64,000 bases of DNA from JBKHYJ01 sp046565505 (GCA_046565505.1 JBKHYJ010000095.1:1-64000); one strand, 5' to 3'; counted from the stretch's first letter, positions 32,793 through 42,110 are shown. Made by a program: numbers and translations. The notes: generated from the sequence alone by a model not told the origin.

Positions 32793-35282
32793 TTACTGGT
32801 TAGCAGTTGTGCTTGTGGCATCGGGCATGTTCATGAACATGCCGACCGGCTCGGGCCTGCGGGCGCGGCGGCGAGGCGCGCGGCGCGCCGGCCGGCGGCG
32901 AGGCTCGACTGAAGGCGCAGGCTCTTCGGTCGTGATGACGGAAGGCGTTGCGCCGCCCCCGCATTTCTTCGCCGCGTCAATCGCCGAAGCGGTGGCACCT
33001 TCAGGGAGTATCCAGAACTCGACTCTGCGGTTGAGGTTCGGGTCGCCCGACTCATGCGGGCACGTGTCGCCGAAGTTGCGGACGGTGATGCGCGCCGCAT
33101 CGATGCCCTTCTCGCCCGTGAGGTAATCGCGCGCGTTGTTAGCTCGCGTCAGCGAGATGCCTACGCGCTCTGACGAATCGCGGTGTCCGTCAATGACGAG
33201 CGACGAACGCGGGTCTTGCTGTAATCTCAGCGCGATTTCATCAAGACATGCCTTATGCTCGTTGTTGATCCTCGCCGAGTTGAACGGGAAGAAGATCGGC
33301 CCGCACGGCGTGATCGGCGTCGGCGCCGCCACCGGCGGCGGCTGAGTTACCGTCACGCTCGTCGTGCAGCTCCCGCCCGGGCACGGCTGATCGCAACGCG
33401 TGCGAGTCGTGCCTACGTTCACCGTCACGGTGATCGTACCAGGCGTTGCGCTGGTTAGATCGAGAGTGACTTCAGCGCCGGTCGTTGACGAAAGCTGTCC
33501 GCCCGTCGCAGACCAGGTGAAGGTCGGGCTGTCTGCGCCCGTGGCGTTCGCGCGCAGCGTTATGCGATCGCCAACATTAGCCGTGGTAGGCGTCGCGGTG
33601 ATGTCGCAAGTGACGGTCGGGCACGGCGGCTCTGTGACTTCAAAGCTGGTCGTGCAAGTAGTCTGCCCCGTCGTCACGCAATCGCTCGGGCAGTCAACGG
33701 CCGGGACCGTCGCCGTCACAGTCGTCGTCACGGTGTAACGCCCGCATGGTATCCCCGTCGTCGGAATGTCTACGGTCGCCCCGGTCCCGCTCACCGTCAC
33801 AGGTCGGCCCTGCGGGTCCGACACCTGCCAGCGGTAGTCATACGTTACCACCGAGGCTTCATACCCAGGAGTCGTCGGCGTCGTCGTCAGCGTCAGCCGC
33901 TCGCCGCGGTTGACCGTCGCGGGGCTGGCCGCGAGCACGCAGGTCGGGGCCGGCGGCAGCGGGCAGCGGCGGCGGCCGCCTATTGAGAGGTAGCCCACAA
34001 ACCCGTTCACGCCGCCCGACTCGAACGCGCGGTTCTGCGTAGTGAACAGCGGGTTGATTCTGAAAAACGGCGGGACGAATATGGTCCTGGACTCGAAGAC
34101 AGGCAGCGTTATGTCATCTTCGTTGCTCAAGAATCTTCTGTACGCGCCCCCGAACGAGATCGCCCCATTCTTAAAGAAGAAGCGCATCCCGACGTTCAAG
34201 TCTGACGGGTTGTTGCGGATCAAGCTGGGCGTGCCGCCGCCGACGAAGTGCGTGTGGACGAACTCGGCCACGAACTCCGCGTGCGATCCGAGCGCGACTC
34301 CCGTGCCCACGTTGAGCAAGAGCTTATCGCGGAGGTCGAGCACTTTAACGTCGCCCTTCTCGATGTCGCCCGTGTGAATGTATCCGATATTCTCGTAGAG
34401 TCTGAATACCTTTCCGCCGCTCTCCTGGCCGAACATCAGGATCGGCCCGTACTCAAGCTCGCCGCTCGTGCGGCCCCTAGCGCGCGCGTGGTCGCTGCGC
34501 GACACGGGTATCTTCACGTACCCGCCGAGCGCCATGCTGAACCAGTGCTTGTTGGCGTCAACGAGGTTGACCTTCGTGCCCGCGTATATGTCGCCGGAAC
34601 CGTTAGAGGACTCGCGCGGCCCGAATATCGGGCGGCCGAGCCCGTCAAAGCCCTGGAAGTCTACTTCGCCAAAGAAGGGCAGTTCCTCGTAGTAGCTCGG
34701 CAGAGGCGTGTTGACCAGCGGCCCGAGTCCGACCGCCTGGACGCCCGTCGTTCCGCCGGGAGAAAAGACGCTGGTCGGGAAACCGATCGGCGTGCCGAAG
34801 CGGCCAAGCGCCGGGAGTATTCCGCCGAATGTCGCCCCCGTGCCGGGGAAGAAGGCGGCCGATTGATCATTGCCGCCGACGGCGGGCCCCAAATTCCTGA
34901 ACGGGTCGCCGAAGAAGCGAGCCGCGTTATACTGATAGCCGCTCAGCAGAAGAGGCTGACGCGAGGTCGTATTCTGCCAGGTGACCCAGTTTATCCATAA
35001 TTCCCATCTATTGGTGAGACCTACAGTGAAATTGAAAGGAACCTGGTTGATATCTATGTCGCCGGGGTCGCGATCAAAATTGTTCCAAAAGAGCGCGAAG
35101 TTGAACTCGCCTTTGCACAGAGTGCGAGTCGAGAAGGTGTTGAACAACCCCGTGCCGCCGAGTACAGTTGGCGCTTTCTGTCGCTCGGCCAGGTTGCCGT
35201 CATGACGCTCCTGGGCAAGGATGGCCCCCGCCAGCATCAATAGCACCATGACTAGCGTGCTTATCTTTCTAGCCGCTTTCAT
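32793..35282 (-). CDS. OmpA-family outer-membrane protein with PKD-like repeats
   Basis: 829 residues. Signal peptide (MKAARKISTLVMVLLMLAGAILAQ). A barrel-like, aromatic-rich region about 25-435, then two PKD/Ig-like repeats about 440-650 that each start with a cysteine-proline pair ('CVLAASPATVNRGERLTL', 'CDITATPTTANVGDRITL'). The C-terminal OmpA peptidoglycan-binding domain about 665-780 has 'FFPFNSARINNEH', 'LVIDGHRDSSERVGISLTRANNARDYL' and 'NRRVEFWIL'. A Pro/Arg-rich tail ends the protein. It should anchor the outer membrane to the cell wall. The start at 35282 is fixed by AGGAGG with a 6-nt gap. Single gene with its own sigma-70 promoter (35500-35528) and terminator. Confidence 0.88.
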   Translation of the reverse strand: MKAARKISTLVMVLLMLAGAILAQERHDGNLAERQKAPTVLGGTGLFNTFSTRTLCKGEFNFALFWNNFDRDPGDIDINQVPFNFTVGLTNRWELWINWVTWQNTTSRQPLLLSGYQYNAARFFGDPFRNLGPAVGGNDQSAAFFPGTGATFGGILPALGRFGTPIGFPTSVFSPGGTTGVQAVGLGPLVNTPLPSYYEELPFFGEVDFQGFDGLGRPIFGPRESSNGSGDIYAGTKVNLVDANKHWFSMALGGYVKIPVSRSDHARARGRTSGELEYGPILMFGQESGGKVFRLYENIGYIHTGDIEKGDVKVLDLRDKLLLNVGTGVALGSHAEFVAEFVHTHFVGGGTPSLIRNNPSDLNVGMRFFFKNGAISFGGAYRRFLSNEDDITLPVFESRTIFVPPFFRINPLFTTQNRAFESGGVNGFVGYLSIGGRRRCPLPPAPTCVLAASPATVNRGERLTLTTTPTTPGYEASVVTYDYRWQVSDPQGRPVTVSGTGATVDIPTTGIPCGRYTVTTTVTATVPAVDCPSDCVTTGQTTCTTSFEVTEPPCPTVTCDITATPTTANVGDRITLRANATGADSPTFTWSATGGQLSSTTGAEVTLDLTSATPGTITVTVNVGTTRTRCDQPCPGGSCTTSVTVTQPPPVAAPTPITPCGPIFFPFNSARINNEHKACLDEIALRLQQDPRSSLVIDGHRDSSERVGISLTRANNARDYLTGEKGIDAARITVRNFGDTCPHESGDPNLNRRVEFWILPEGATASAIDAAKKCGGGATPSVITTEEPAPSVEPRRRPARRAPRRRARRPEPVGMFMNMPDATSTTANQ

Positions 35283-35499
35283 TTTTTGCCTCCTGAAGTA
35301 TTCATCCACGGAATGCGGTTCGTAAATTGGATCGCCTCCAAACTGCGAGAGGTGTTTTGCTCCCCCTAAAGAAGCAAAGGGGACAGGGATGAAGATTCTA
35401 TGTGAGCGTCCAGCTCAGGCCCTTCCTGCCAGGCCTATCTATTACAAGAGCATAAGCCCAAGACGACGGGCTCGTCTATTACTTCTTTAAACAACTATA

Positions 35500-35528
35500 T
35501 CTATACTCGCAAACAGCCTTGTGGTCAA
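35500..35528 (-). promoter_or_regulatory. Sigma-70 promoter of the OmpA-like gene
   Basis: Minus strand: TTGACC (35528-35523), 17-nt spacer, TATAGA (35505-35500). Transcription near 35493 would give a leader of about 210 nt to the ATG at 35282, long enough to hold post-transcriptional control. The rest of 35283-35646 shows no gene. Confidence 0.7.
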
Positions 35529-35646
35529 CATAAAAATACTTTTTCCCAACAGCCCTCGCAATTTACGGATTGGTCATTAGTCCTTTATCCTTAATCCGTT
35601 GCTCGCCGCGCCCGGCCCCCGGCGGGCGGCCGCGTGCGGCCCATCA

Positions 35647-36927
35647 CTAGGCGTAAATTCCGCGCAGCCGCGTGTCATACGCCACCCGGTCTATCGCCAG
35701 CATGTAGGCGGCGAGGCGCGTATTGACCTGGTACTTTTCGGCGAACCCGACTACGTCATTGAAGCTCGAAACCATGATCTCGTGCAGCCGCGTGTTGACG
35801 GTCTGCTCGTTCCAGAAAAATCCCATCCTGTCCTGAACCCATTCAAAATAGGAGACGGTCACGCCGCCCGCGTTCGCCAGTATGTCCGGGATGACGAATA
35901 TGTTTTTGGCAGAGATTATCTCGTCCGCGTCCGCCGTCGTGGGGCCGTTGGCGCCCTCGGCCAGGATTCGGCACTTGATGCGGTCCGCGTTCTGGCTTGT
36001 GATCTGGTTCTCGGTCGCGGCCGGCATCAGTATCTCGCACTCGAGCTCCAGGAAATCCGCGGCGGGGATTATCTCGGCCTCACGGTAACCCTCTACCGTC
36101 TTATTCTCCTTCAGGTAAGCGAGCACCGACGGCACGTCGAGCCCCGCCGGGTTGTAAAGCGACCCGGTTATGTCCGCCACGCCAATGATTTTGTACCCCT
36201 GCTGGTGCATCAGAAGGGCGGCGATGCCGCCGACGTTCCCCGCCCCCTGGATGACCACGCGCGTGTCTTTGATGTCGAGGTTGAATTTCCTGCATGCCTC
36301 GTCGCAAACAAATAGCAGCCCGCGCCCCGTGGCCTCTCGCCGCCCGCGCGACCCGCCTATCTCTATGGGCTTGCCCGTGACGATTGCCGTAACCGTGTGG
36401 CGCGCGTGCATGGAGTAAGTGTCCATCATCCATGCCATGACCTGCTCGTTGGTGTTCATGTCCGGTGCGGGCACGTCGCGCTCGGGGCCTATGAAATCCA
36501 GAAGCTCAGCCGTGTAGCGCCTCGTCAGCCGCTCGAGCTCGGTTGGGCTCATCTCGCGCGGGTCGCATATGATGCCGCCCTTCGCGCCGCCGAAAGGGAT
36601 GTTGACCACGGCGCACTTCCAGGTCATCCATGCCGCGAGCGCGCGCACTTCGTCGAGCGATACTTCGGGCGAATAGCGTATCCCCCCTTTGGCCGGGCCG
36701 CGGGCGAAATTATGCTGCACGCGGTAACCGGTAAACACCTGGTAGTTGCCATCGTCCATCATCACAGGTATGTAGAGGGTTATCTCGCGGTTCGGCCACC
36801 GGAGTATCTTATAGATGTTGGGGTCAAGGTTGAGCCGCGTAGCCGCGTCATCAAATCGCTCCATCATGGATTCGAACGGATTATCTTCTCTAATCACTTT
36901 GGCATCATCAACGAAAGCGCTAGGCAT
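35647..36927 (-). CDS. Glutamate dehydrogenase (Glu/Leu/Phe/Val family)
   Basis: 426 residues, the typical hexameric small form. Substrate-binding lysines in GPAKGGIRY (Lys80), WKCAVV (Lys104) and PFGGAKGGI (Lys116), followed by 'DVPAPDMNTNEQVMAWMMDTYS'. Rossmann domain 'RVVIQGAGNVGGIAALLMHQQGYKIIGVAD', and 'AEGANGPTT' near the C-terminus. It interconverts glutamate and 2-oxoglutarate plus ammonia with NAD(P) in the cytoplasm; coenzyme preference cannot be settled by eye. GGAGG precedes the ATG by about 7 nt. Monocistronic, ending close to the upstream region of the OmpA-like gene. Confidence 0.95.
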   Translation of the reverse strand: MPSAFVDDAKVIREDNPFESMMERFDDAATRLNLDPNIYKILRWPNREITLYIPVMMDDGNYQVFTGYRVQHNFARGPAKGGIRYSPEVSLDEVRALAAWMTWKCAVVNIPFGGAKGGIICDPREMSPTELERLTRRYTAELLDFIGPERDVPAPDMNTNEQVMAWMMDTYSMHARHTVTAIVTGKPIEIGGSRGRREATGRGLLFVCDEACRKFNLDIKDTRVVIQGAGNVGGIAALLMHQQGYKIIGVADITGSLYNPAGLDVPSVLAYLKENKTVEGYREAEIIPAADFLELECEILMPAATENQITSQNADRIKCRILAEGANGPTTADADEIISAKNIFVIPDILANAGGVTVSYFEWVQDRMGFFWNEQTVNTRLHEIMVSSFNDVVGFAEKYQVNTRLAAYMLAIDRVAYDTRLRGIYA

Positions 36928-37216
36928 TGACTTCCTCCGGGCAAGGTATGTTATTAACGCAAAGGGTAAGCATCATGATCGAGTGGAGCAAACTCTCAGG
37001 TTAGACAAGACAGCAAGCGTCCGTTTGCTCGGTGATTCGCGATTATAGCGAACGCGGAAACGACAGGCAATGAAACGCGCACCTTGGCCTGGAGTTAATT
37101 TAACCCACGCGCACGCGACGGGCAGAGTCGTTTGAAAATTAACCGGGGCACGACCAGCGAGGGCGAGAAACGACCGTGCAGTTCTGCCCGGGTCTCGCAA
37201 GTCGGGCCGCCCGGTC

Positions 37217-38158
37217 ATGCCTGGCGGGCAAAATCCGATGGCTGAACGCCTCATAAGACAAATCGCCGAAGACAACAGATCGGGCGCGGCCGAAATCCTC
37301 CGCCTCGCCGCCGAGGCAATATCGCTGCCCGGCGCGCTCGAACATGAAGGCGTCGAAGCCGCCCGCCGCGCCGTCATTGCGACCTGCGCGGCGGTCGTAA
37401 GGGCGCAGCCCGATATGGCCCCGCTTTTGAACCTCTCAAGCGCGGCCGTGCGGGCGGCGCTTGCCGCCACGCGAGCAGGGGAAGTGACGAGCGCGGCGGC
37501 CCGTGCGGCTCGCGAATACTATGACTGGGCGGCGCGGGCGCTGGCGGCGGCCCTCCCACACGCCGCGGGTTTGATCGCTGAAGGAGCGACTATCATGACG
37601 CACTCTCGCGGCTCCAGCGTGCTGGGCGCTTTGAAGAATGCGTCGGCCTCCGGGACGCGCTTCGGCGTCATCGCCACTGAGAGCCGCCCTATGCTCGAAG
37701 GCCGGGCGCTCGCCGAGGCGCTCGCGGGCCTGTCGATCAGCGTCACCTTGATAGCGGATGCAGCGGCGGCGCTGGCCCTGGAGCGAGCCGACATGGTTTT
37801 GATCGGCGCCGACAGGGTTACGCCTGAAGACCTGGTGAGTAAGGTAGGCACGCGAATGATCGCGCTCGCCGCCCGCGAGCGCGGCACCCCCGTATACGCA
37901 ATCTGTGACACCTCGAAATTCACCGCGCACTCAGGCCCGTGCGCGGCGTCACGTAAAAGAAGCGCGGACGAGTTGTGGGCAGGCGCGCCTCAAGGAGTCG
38001 AGGTCTTCAACGCATATTTCGAGCCGACGCCGCTCGGTTATTTCGCGGGCGTCATAACAGAGGATGGCGTGCTTCGGTCCGAACAGGTACAGCCGCGCGC
38101 CCGGGCAATGTCGGCGCACCCCGCCTTGCTCGACGCGCTGGGCGAGGGTTCAGCTTAG
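37217..38158 (+). CDS. eIF2B/MtnA/ribose-1,5-bisphosphate isomerase family protein
   Basis: 313 residues. IF-2B fold: helical N-terminal half, then 'GATIMTHSRGSSVLGAL', 'FGVIATESRPMLEGRALAEAL' (ESRP..EGR), 'MVLIGADRVTPEDLVSKVGT' with the catalytic-type Asp, and 'VYAICDTSKFT'. True methylthioribose-1-phosphate isomerases (MtnA) are longer and carry an N-terminal RPTAVNL-type loop, which is missing; archaeal-type ribose-1,5-bisphosphate isomerase or an uncharacterised bacterial relative is likelier. Yet mtnB, mtnD and mtnC occur 18 kb away, so an MtnA role is not excluded. Alone on its strand; weak ribosome-binding site. Confidence 0.7.
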   Translation: MPGGQNPMAERLIRQIAEDNRSGAAEILRLAAEAISLPGALEHEGVEAARRAVIATCAAVVRAQPDMAPLLNLSSAAVRAALAATRAGEVTSAAARAAREYYDWAARALAAALPHAAGLIAEGATIMTHSRGSSVLGALKNASASGTRFGVIATESRPMLEGRALAEALAGLSISVTLIADAAAALALERADMVLIGADRVTPEDLVSKVGTRMIALAARERGTPVYAICDTSKFTAHSGPCAASRKRSADELWAGAPQGVEVFNAYFEPTPLGYFAGVITEDGVLRSEQVQPRARAMSAHPALLDALGEGSA

Positions 38159-38320
38159 CCACATGGGCTTGAGCATTGTAGTAGAAGGCGCGCTACGGAC
38201 CAGCTACACAGCGGCTTTCGCGCAGTGGACAAAGCATAAGTCCAGCCAATAAAATTTCCTATCCGCATCACGGCGGTGGGCGAGCCGGGTGTCAGAGTGG
38301 TTTCTACAAGGAGTATTCCC

Positions 38321-38698
38321 ATGAGGTTTTCTAAGCCGATAAATCGTGAGGTCGATATCGATGGCGACACCTTTGTTGTCTCTTTCGATGACAGCGGGAT
38401 CGATTTCCGTTTAAAGGGCAAGCGAAGGACCGCCCATGCAGACTGGGTACAGGTGCTCAATGTAGCCCGAGGCGAGCAGGGCGCAAACGCCCGCGAATTT
38501 CTGGGCGTCGGATCAGGTCACCCTCAGCAAGGCGATCAGGCTGAGCGGCTGGAGCATGTTTTCGAGTCGCACGTAAGCGCGACCGGCGGGGCGCAGGCCC
38601 AGGCCAGCCGGGCGAATCAGCCTCAGGGAGCGGAGAGCACCTCGCGCGAAGAGATGGGGCGAGCAGTCACGGCGGGCGAGGTGGGCTCGGAGTCCTAG
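38321..38698 (+). CDS. Small soluble protein of unknown function
   Basis: 125 residues. The N-terminal half has clear beta-strand character ('NREVDIDGDTFVVSFDDSGIDFRLKGKRR'); the C-terminal half is Gln/Ala/Glu/Ser-rich and probably disordered. No signal peptide, cysteine or membrane segment. AAGGAG lies 7 nt before the ATG, a strong site that sets the start. I do not recognise the family. It stands between the isomerase-like gene and the transporter on the same strand, with 160 nt upstream, so it probably has its own promoter. Confidence 0.6.
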   Translation: MRFSKPINREVDIDGDTFVVSFDDSGIDFRLKGKRRTAHADWVQVLNVARGEQGANAREFLGVGSGHPQQGDQAERLEHVFESHVSATGGAQAQASRANQPQGAESTSREEMGRAVTAGEVGSES

Positions 38699-39057
38699 GC
38701 CGCACGCCTTAAGATTGCTGCGCGGGGAAAGCGCAGACTCGCGCGGCTGTCGGGGGTTCCCGCTTCAGGCATTCTTCCCCGCCGACGACCCATATTCTTT
38801 CCGAGCAGCGCACGGCATGACGCGGCAGGAGCCGCTGACTGTTTCTAATCCCTCAGAGGCAGAGGCCGCGAAGATTCTAACCGCGGCGCTCCGCGCCAGT
38901 TATCCCGGCCCCCGATTTGCGGCAATTGCAAACCGCGGAATCGGTGTGCTATAAGCCTTGAGCCGCCATCTTTCTCAAGAGAATTCAACCCCGGCATCTC
39001 GCGCCCGCGGGCAAACACGGGCCGTACGCGACAGACATAGGATTGGGCTTACAAAAA
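38699..39057. other. Upstream region of the DAACS transporter with sigma-70 promoter
   Basis: Promoter-like pair TTGCAA (38926-38931), 18-nt spacer, TATAAG (38950-38955) pointing right, about 95 nt before the transporter start. An ORF at 38715-38954 exists but has no ribosome-binding site and no family resemblance, so I do not call it. Confidence 0.5.
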
Positions 39058-40533
39058 ATGAGCTTTCGACTGCCAAAGATTTCGCTCACGTGGAAGATAA
39101 TGATCGGCCTCGTGCTTGGCATACTGCTGGGCGCAATAGCCCCTGAGTGGGGGCAATCGGTCAGGCCGCTGTCGATTCTGTTTCTGAACCTGATTAAGTC
39201 GATCATCGCGCCCCTGATCTTCTCGACGCTCGTCATAGGGATCGCCGGCACGGGCGACATCAAGCAAGTCGGGCGCATAGGCGTCAAGTCGCTCATCTAT
39301 TTTGAGATCGTCACGACGTTCGCGCTGTTCATAGGGCTCACGGCGGTAAACATCACGAGGCCGGGCCAAGGGGTTTCGCTCGCGGGGATCGCGAAGCCCG
39401 AAGACAAAGCCGTGCTCGCCGCGCGCGCCAACGACCTCGCGCAGCAGGCGAGCGAATCATCCAGGCGAGCCGGCGAGTACGCGGCGGCGGCCCGAAGCGG
39501 GGCCGGCCCTGAGGCCGCGAACAACGCGGTGGCCGAGGCGGTCAACGCCGCTCAGAAGTCTTCCGACGCGGCGCATGCGGTGGCGGGCGGGCTGACCGCG
39601 CCCGACCCCCCGGCCAAGCCCCAGTCCTTCGGCGATGTCATCGCGCACCTCTCGCCCAGTTCCATAATCAAAGCCATGGCCGACGGTGACGTGCTTCAGA
39701 TAGTCATCTTCTCAGTGCTGTTCGCCCTCGCCGTCACCAGCATAGGCGCAAAGGCCGACGCCGTCGTGAGGTGGTGCGAATCGTTGGCCGACATAATGTT
39801 TCGATTCACGGAATTCGTGATGAAGTTTGCGCCCATAGGGGTCGGGGCCGCGATGGCAAACACCGTCGGTCACAGCGGCCTCGGGGTTTTGAAGAATCTC
39901 GGGATGTTGGTGGGCACGCTCTATGGCGCGCTCATCTTCTTTCTGCTCTTCGTGCTCGGCCCCGTCGCCTTCCTGTTCCGCGTCCCGCTGAAGGATTTCT
40001 TTAACGCCGTGAGAGAGCCCGCGACGATCGCCTTCGCCACGACATCGTCGGAGTCCGCGCTCCCGCGCGCAATGGAAAACATGCAGCGCCTCGGCGTCCC
40101 GCGCCGCATAGTCGGGTTCGTGCTCCCGACCGGCTACAGCTTCAACCTCGATGGTACGACCCTCTACCTTTCGCTCGCGTCAATATTCGTGGCGCAAGCG
40201 GCGGGCGTGCACCTCACCTGGTGGCAGCAGATCACTATGCTCCTGACGCTGATGCTCACGTCGAAGGGCGTGGCGGGGGTCCCGCGCGCGTCACTAGTGA
40301 TACTTCTCGGCACGCTGAACTCATTCAACCTTCCCGCCGAAGGAGTGATTATAATCCTCGGCGTCGACGAGCTGATGGACATGGCTCGGACGGCCGTCAA
40401 CGTCATAGGCAATTGCCTCGCTACTGTGGTAATCGCGCGGTGGGAGGGGGCGTTCCGCAACGTCGAATGGAAGGCCGAAGAGCGGGAGCTAGAAGCGGTC
40501 ACGGGGCAGGCGGCCATAGTCTCTGCCGATTAA
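39058..40533 (+). CDS. Dicarboxylate/amino acid:cation symporter (DAACS family)
   Basis: 491 residues. Family motifs are intact: 'SIIAPLIFSTLVIGIAGTGD', 'TTSSESALPRAMENM' (serine-rich hairpin), 'GYSFNLDGTTLYLSLASIFVAQ', 'TSKGVAGVPRASLVIL' and 'NVIGNCLAT'. Substrate is likely glutamate, aspartate or C4-dicarboxylates, taken up with protons or sodium across the inner membrane. Odd point: an Ala-rich, charged stretch of about 60-70 residues (about 108-190) between early membrane spans, absent from compact family members. A TTG at 39043 is in frame; ATG 39058 is preferred. It converges with the lipoprotein gene at 40691. Confidence 0.93.
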   Translation: MSFRLPKISLTWKIMIGLVLGILLGAIAPEWGQSVRPLSILFLNLIKSIIAPLIFSTLVIGIAGTGDIKQVGRIGVKSLIYFEIVTTFALFIGLTAVNITRPGQGVSLAGIAKPEDKAVLAARANDLAQQASESSRRAGEYAAAARSGAGPEAANNAVAEAVNAAQKSSDAAHAVAGGLTAPDPPAKPQSFGDVIAHLSPSSIIKAMADGDVLQIVIFSVLFALAVTSIGAKADAVVRWCESLADIMFRFTEFVMKFAPIGVGAAMANTVGHSGLGVLKNLGMLVGTLYGALIFFLLFVLGPVAFLFRVPLKDFFNAVREPATIAFATTSSESALPRAMENMQRLGVPRRIVGFVLPTGYSFNLDGTTLYLSLASIFVAQAAGVHLTWWQQITMLLTLMLTSKGVAGVPRASLVILLGTLNSFNLPAEGVIIILGVDELMDMARTAVNVIGNCLATVVIARWEGAFRNVEWKAEERELEAVTGQAAIVSAD

Positions 40534-40594
40534 TGAATTCATAGTCCGCGCGCGACTGTTTGCCGTGGCGGCCCCGCCCGCCTGTCGAAATCAT

Positions 40595-40645
40595 CGCCGG
40601 CGTCAACGCGGCCCGCAGGGAATCGGTATCGCCTTGACGCCGGCG
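40595..40645. terminator. Long-loop inverted repeat between convergent genes
   Basis: Perfect 12-bp arms CGCCGGCGTCAA (40595-40606) and TTGACGCCGGCG (40634-40645), 27-nt loop, no T-run. It lies between the transporter (+) and the lipoprotein (-), so it is likely a shared terminator. Confidence 0.55.
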
Positions 40646-40690
40646 TAGCTTTAGATCAATAGTCGGCTGATCGTTTCCGCGAGTTTTCTC

Positions 40691-41047
40691 CTAAGGTCTC
40701 TCCCGCGTGCGGCGGCGGGTTTCGCGCATACCGTTCCCATAATTGCGGCCGCTCCAGGTCAGGCCCGGCGCGACGCGGCCGGTCACGCCGACGTAAGCAT
40801 CCTTGCTCGGCACGCCGTACTTTTCCGTGAAGACCCACATGCGTCCGGTCCCGTCATCTATCTCGTACACGCCTTGGCCCAGCGCGCCATAGGAGCGAAC
40901 GACGCGGCCGGCGACCGTCACTTCTTTATCGTAGTAGCGCCCGGGGTCTGCCGTTATGTCCCCGATACGCTTGCGCTCCGGGCAGCCCATCGCACCCAGC
41001 GCCATAGCAGCAACAAAGATGCTTAAGAAGATCCTTTTTCTCTTCAT
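40691..41047 (-). CDS. Lipoprotein with OB-fold domain
   Basis: 118 residues. Signal peptide II with lipobox at Cys22 (…AMALGAMGC), so it should be lipid-anchored. The mature part is a small OB-fold: 'DPGRYYDKEVTVAGRVVRSYGALGQGVYEIDDGTGRMWVFT' and 'DAYVGVTGRV', as in tRNA-anti-like/bOF domains that bind nucleic acid or sugars; most exported OB proteins have unknown partners. It ends in a basic Arg-rich tail. GAGGGA precedes the ATG by about 8 nt, and a GCACATGTGC palindrome lies close upstream. Unknown role. Confidence 0.75.
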   Translation of the reverse strand: MKRKRIFLSIFVAAMALGAMGCPERKRIGDITADPGRYYDKEVTVAGRVVRSYGALGQGVYEIDDGTGRMWVFTEKYGVPSKDAYVGVTGRVAPGLTWSGRNYGNGMRETRRRTRERP

Positions 41048-41303
41048 TATTTTTTATCCCTCCGCACATGTGCTAGATATAGAGGCGGTAGGGCGATGGT
41101 GGGCGTGGCCGCACGAACCGGATCAGCCGAACGCCCTGCCCTACCACACGTTTGAGGCTTGAAACGCCTCAAAAGATGCCCGCGGGCGCGGCCCGCGCCG
41201 GGAATAAATGTCATTCGACACCTGGCAATCGGCGCGGCGAATAATTTCTCGAATCAACCCCTGCCGCGGCCCGACAGCCCCGACGCTATAGTATAATCCG
41301 CCC
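41048..41303. other. Divergent spacer with hairpins and a -10 box
   Basis: Contains a perfect hairpin TTTGAGGC (41151-41158) / GCCTCAAA (41166-41173), a longer inverted repeat GGTAGGGC…GCCCTACC around 41088-41146, and TATAAT at 41292-41297 six bases before the GTG of the CinA-like gene. That box suits a leaderless transcript. No gene. Confidence 0.45.
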
Positions 41304-42110
41304 GTGGTTAACGTAGAGATAGTGACCGTAGGCAATGAAGTGCTGCTGGGGCTGGTGCAGGACACCAACTCTAATTACCTCTGCCGCGTCGTCCGGGGTA
41401 TGGGCGGCCGCGTCAGGCGCATAGTCATAGTGCGTGACGAAATCCCCGCCATAGCCGAAGAGGTCCGCGCGTCGCTCGGCCGCCGCGCCGATATAATATT
41501 CACCTGCGGCGGGCTCGGCCCGACAGACGATGACCTGACGCTCGCCGCCGTCGCCGAAGCGACAGGGCGGCAGCTCGAGTTGAACCCGGCGGCCCGCCTT
41601 TTCGTCGAGCGCCGACACAAAGAGCTTGCCGGGGCGGGGTACATCGCGAGCGCAGAGATGACAGAGCCCCGGTTGAAGATGGCGCGGCTTCCGCAGCGTG
41701 CCGCGGTGGTTGAAAATCCTGTGGGGACCGCGCCCGCCATGTCGCTCGCGGTAGATGACAGCCGCATCGTCTCACTGCCGGGCGTGCCCGCGGAGTTAAA
41801 GTCCATAGTCGAAGGCCCGCTACAAGCCTTACTCAATGAAGTATGCGGGCGCGGCAGCTACCGCGAGCGCGAGATGATAGTCGATTGCGGAGACGAGTCC
41901 GTGCTAGCGCCCGCGCTGCGCAGGGTCGCGGCGGCGCACGCGGACGTGTACATAAAATCGCGCGCCAGCCATTTCGGTCGCGACGTGATGTTTCGCATAC
42001 TGATCTCGGCATCGGCAGGCAGTGCGGCAGAGGCCGAGGCGATGGTCGAGCACGCCTCGGCCGACCTCGCCCGCGAATTTCAAGGCGCCGGCATACTGAG
42101 GAAAGACTAA
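41304..42110 (+). CDS. CinA N-terminal (MoCF-type) domain protein without amidohydrolase domain
   Basis: 268 residues. MoaB/MogA-like fold: 'VEIVTVGNEVLLGLVQDTNSNYL', 'IIFTCGGLGPTDDDLTLAAVAEATGR', 'VENPVGTAPAM' and 'ISLPGVPAELK'-type end, as in the ADP-ribose-pyrophosphatase (COG1058) half of CinA. Full-length CinA is about 410 residues with a C-terminal NMN amidohydrolase; that half is absent. Likely cytoplasmic and acts on ADP-ribose/nicotinamide-nucleotide metabolism or an unknown pterin-like ligand. GTG start; a TATAAT ends 6 nt before it, leaving no room for a ribosome-binding site, hence probably leaderless. Confidence 0.85.
   Translation: MVNVEIVTVGNEVLLGLVQDTNSNYLCRVVRGMGGRVRRIVIVRDEIPAIAEEVRASLGRRADIIFTCGGLGPTDDDLTLAAVAEATGRQLELNPAARLFVERRHKELAGAGYIASAEMTEPRLKMARLPQRAAVVENPVGTAPAMSLAVDDSRIVSLPGVPAELKSIVEGPLQALLNEVCGRGSYREREMIVDCGDESVLAPALRRVAAAHADVYIKSRASHFGRDVMFRILISASAGSAAEAEAMVEHASADLAREFQGAGILRKD

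Noticed and set aside
38715..38954. 79-codon ORF before the DAACS gene
   Set aside because: No ribosome-binding site, no recognisable domain, overlaps a promoter-like pair.
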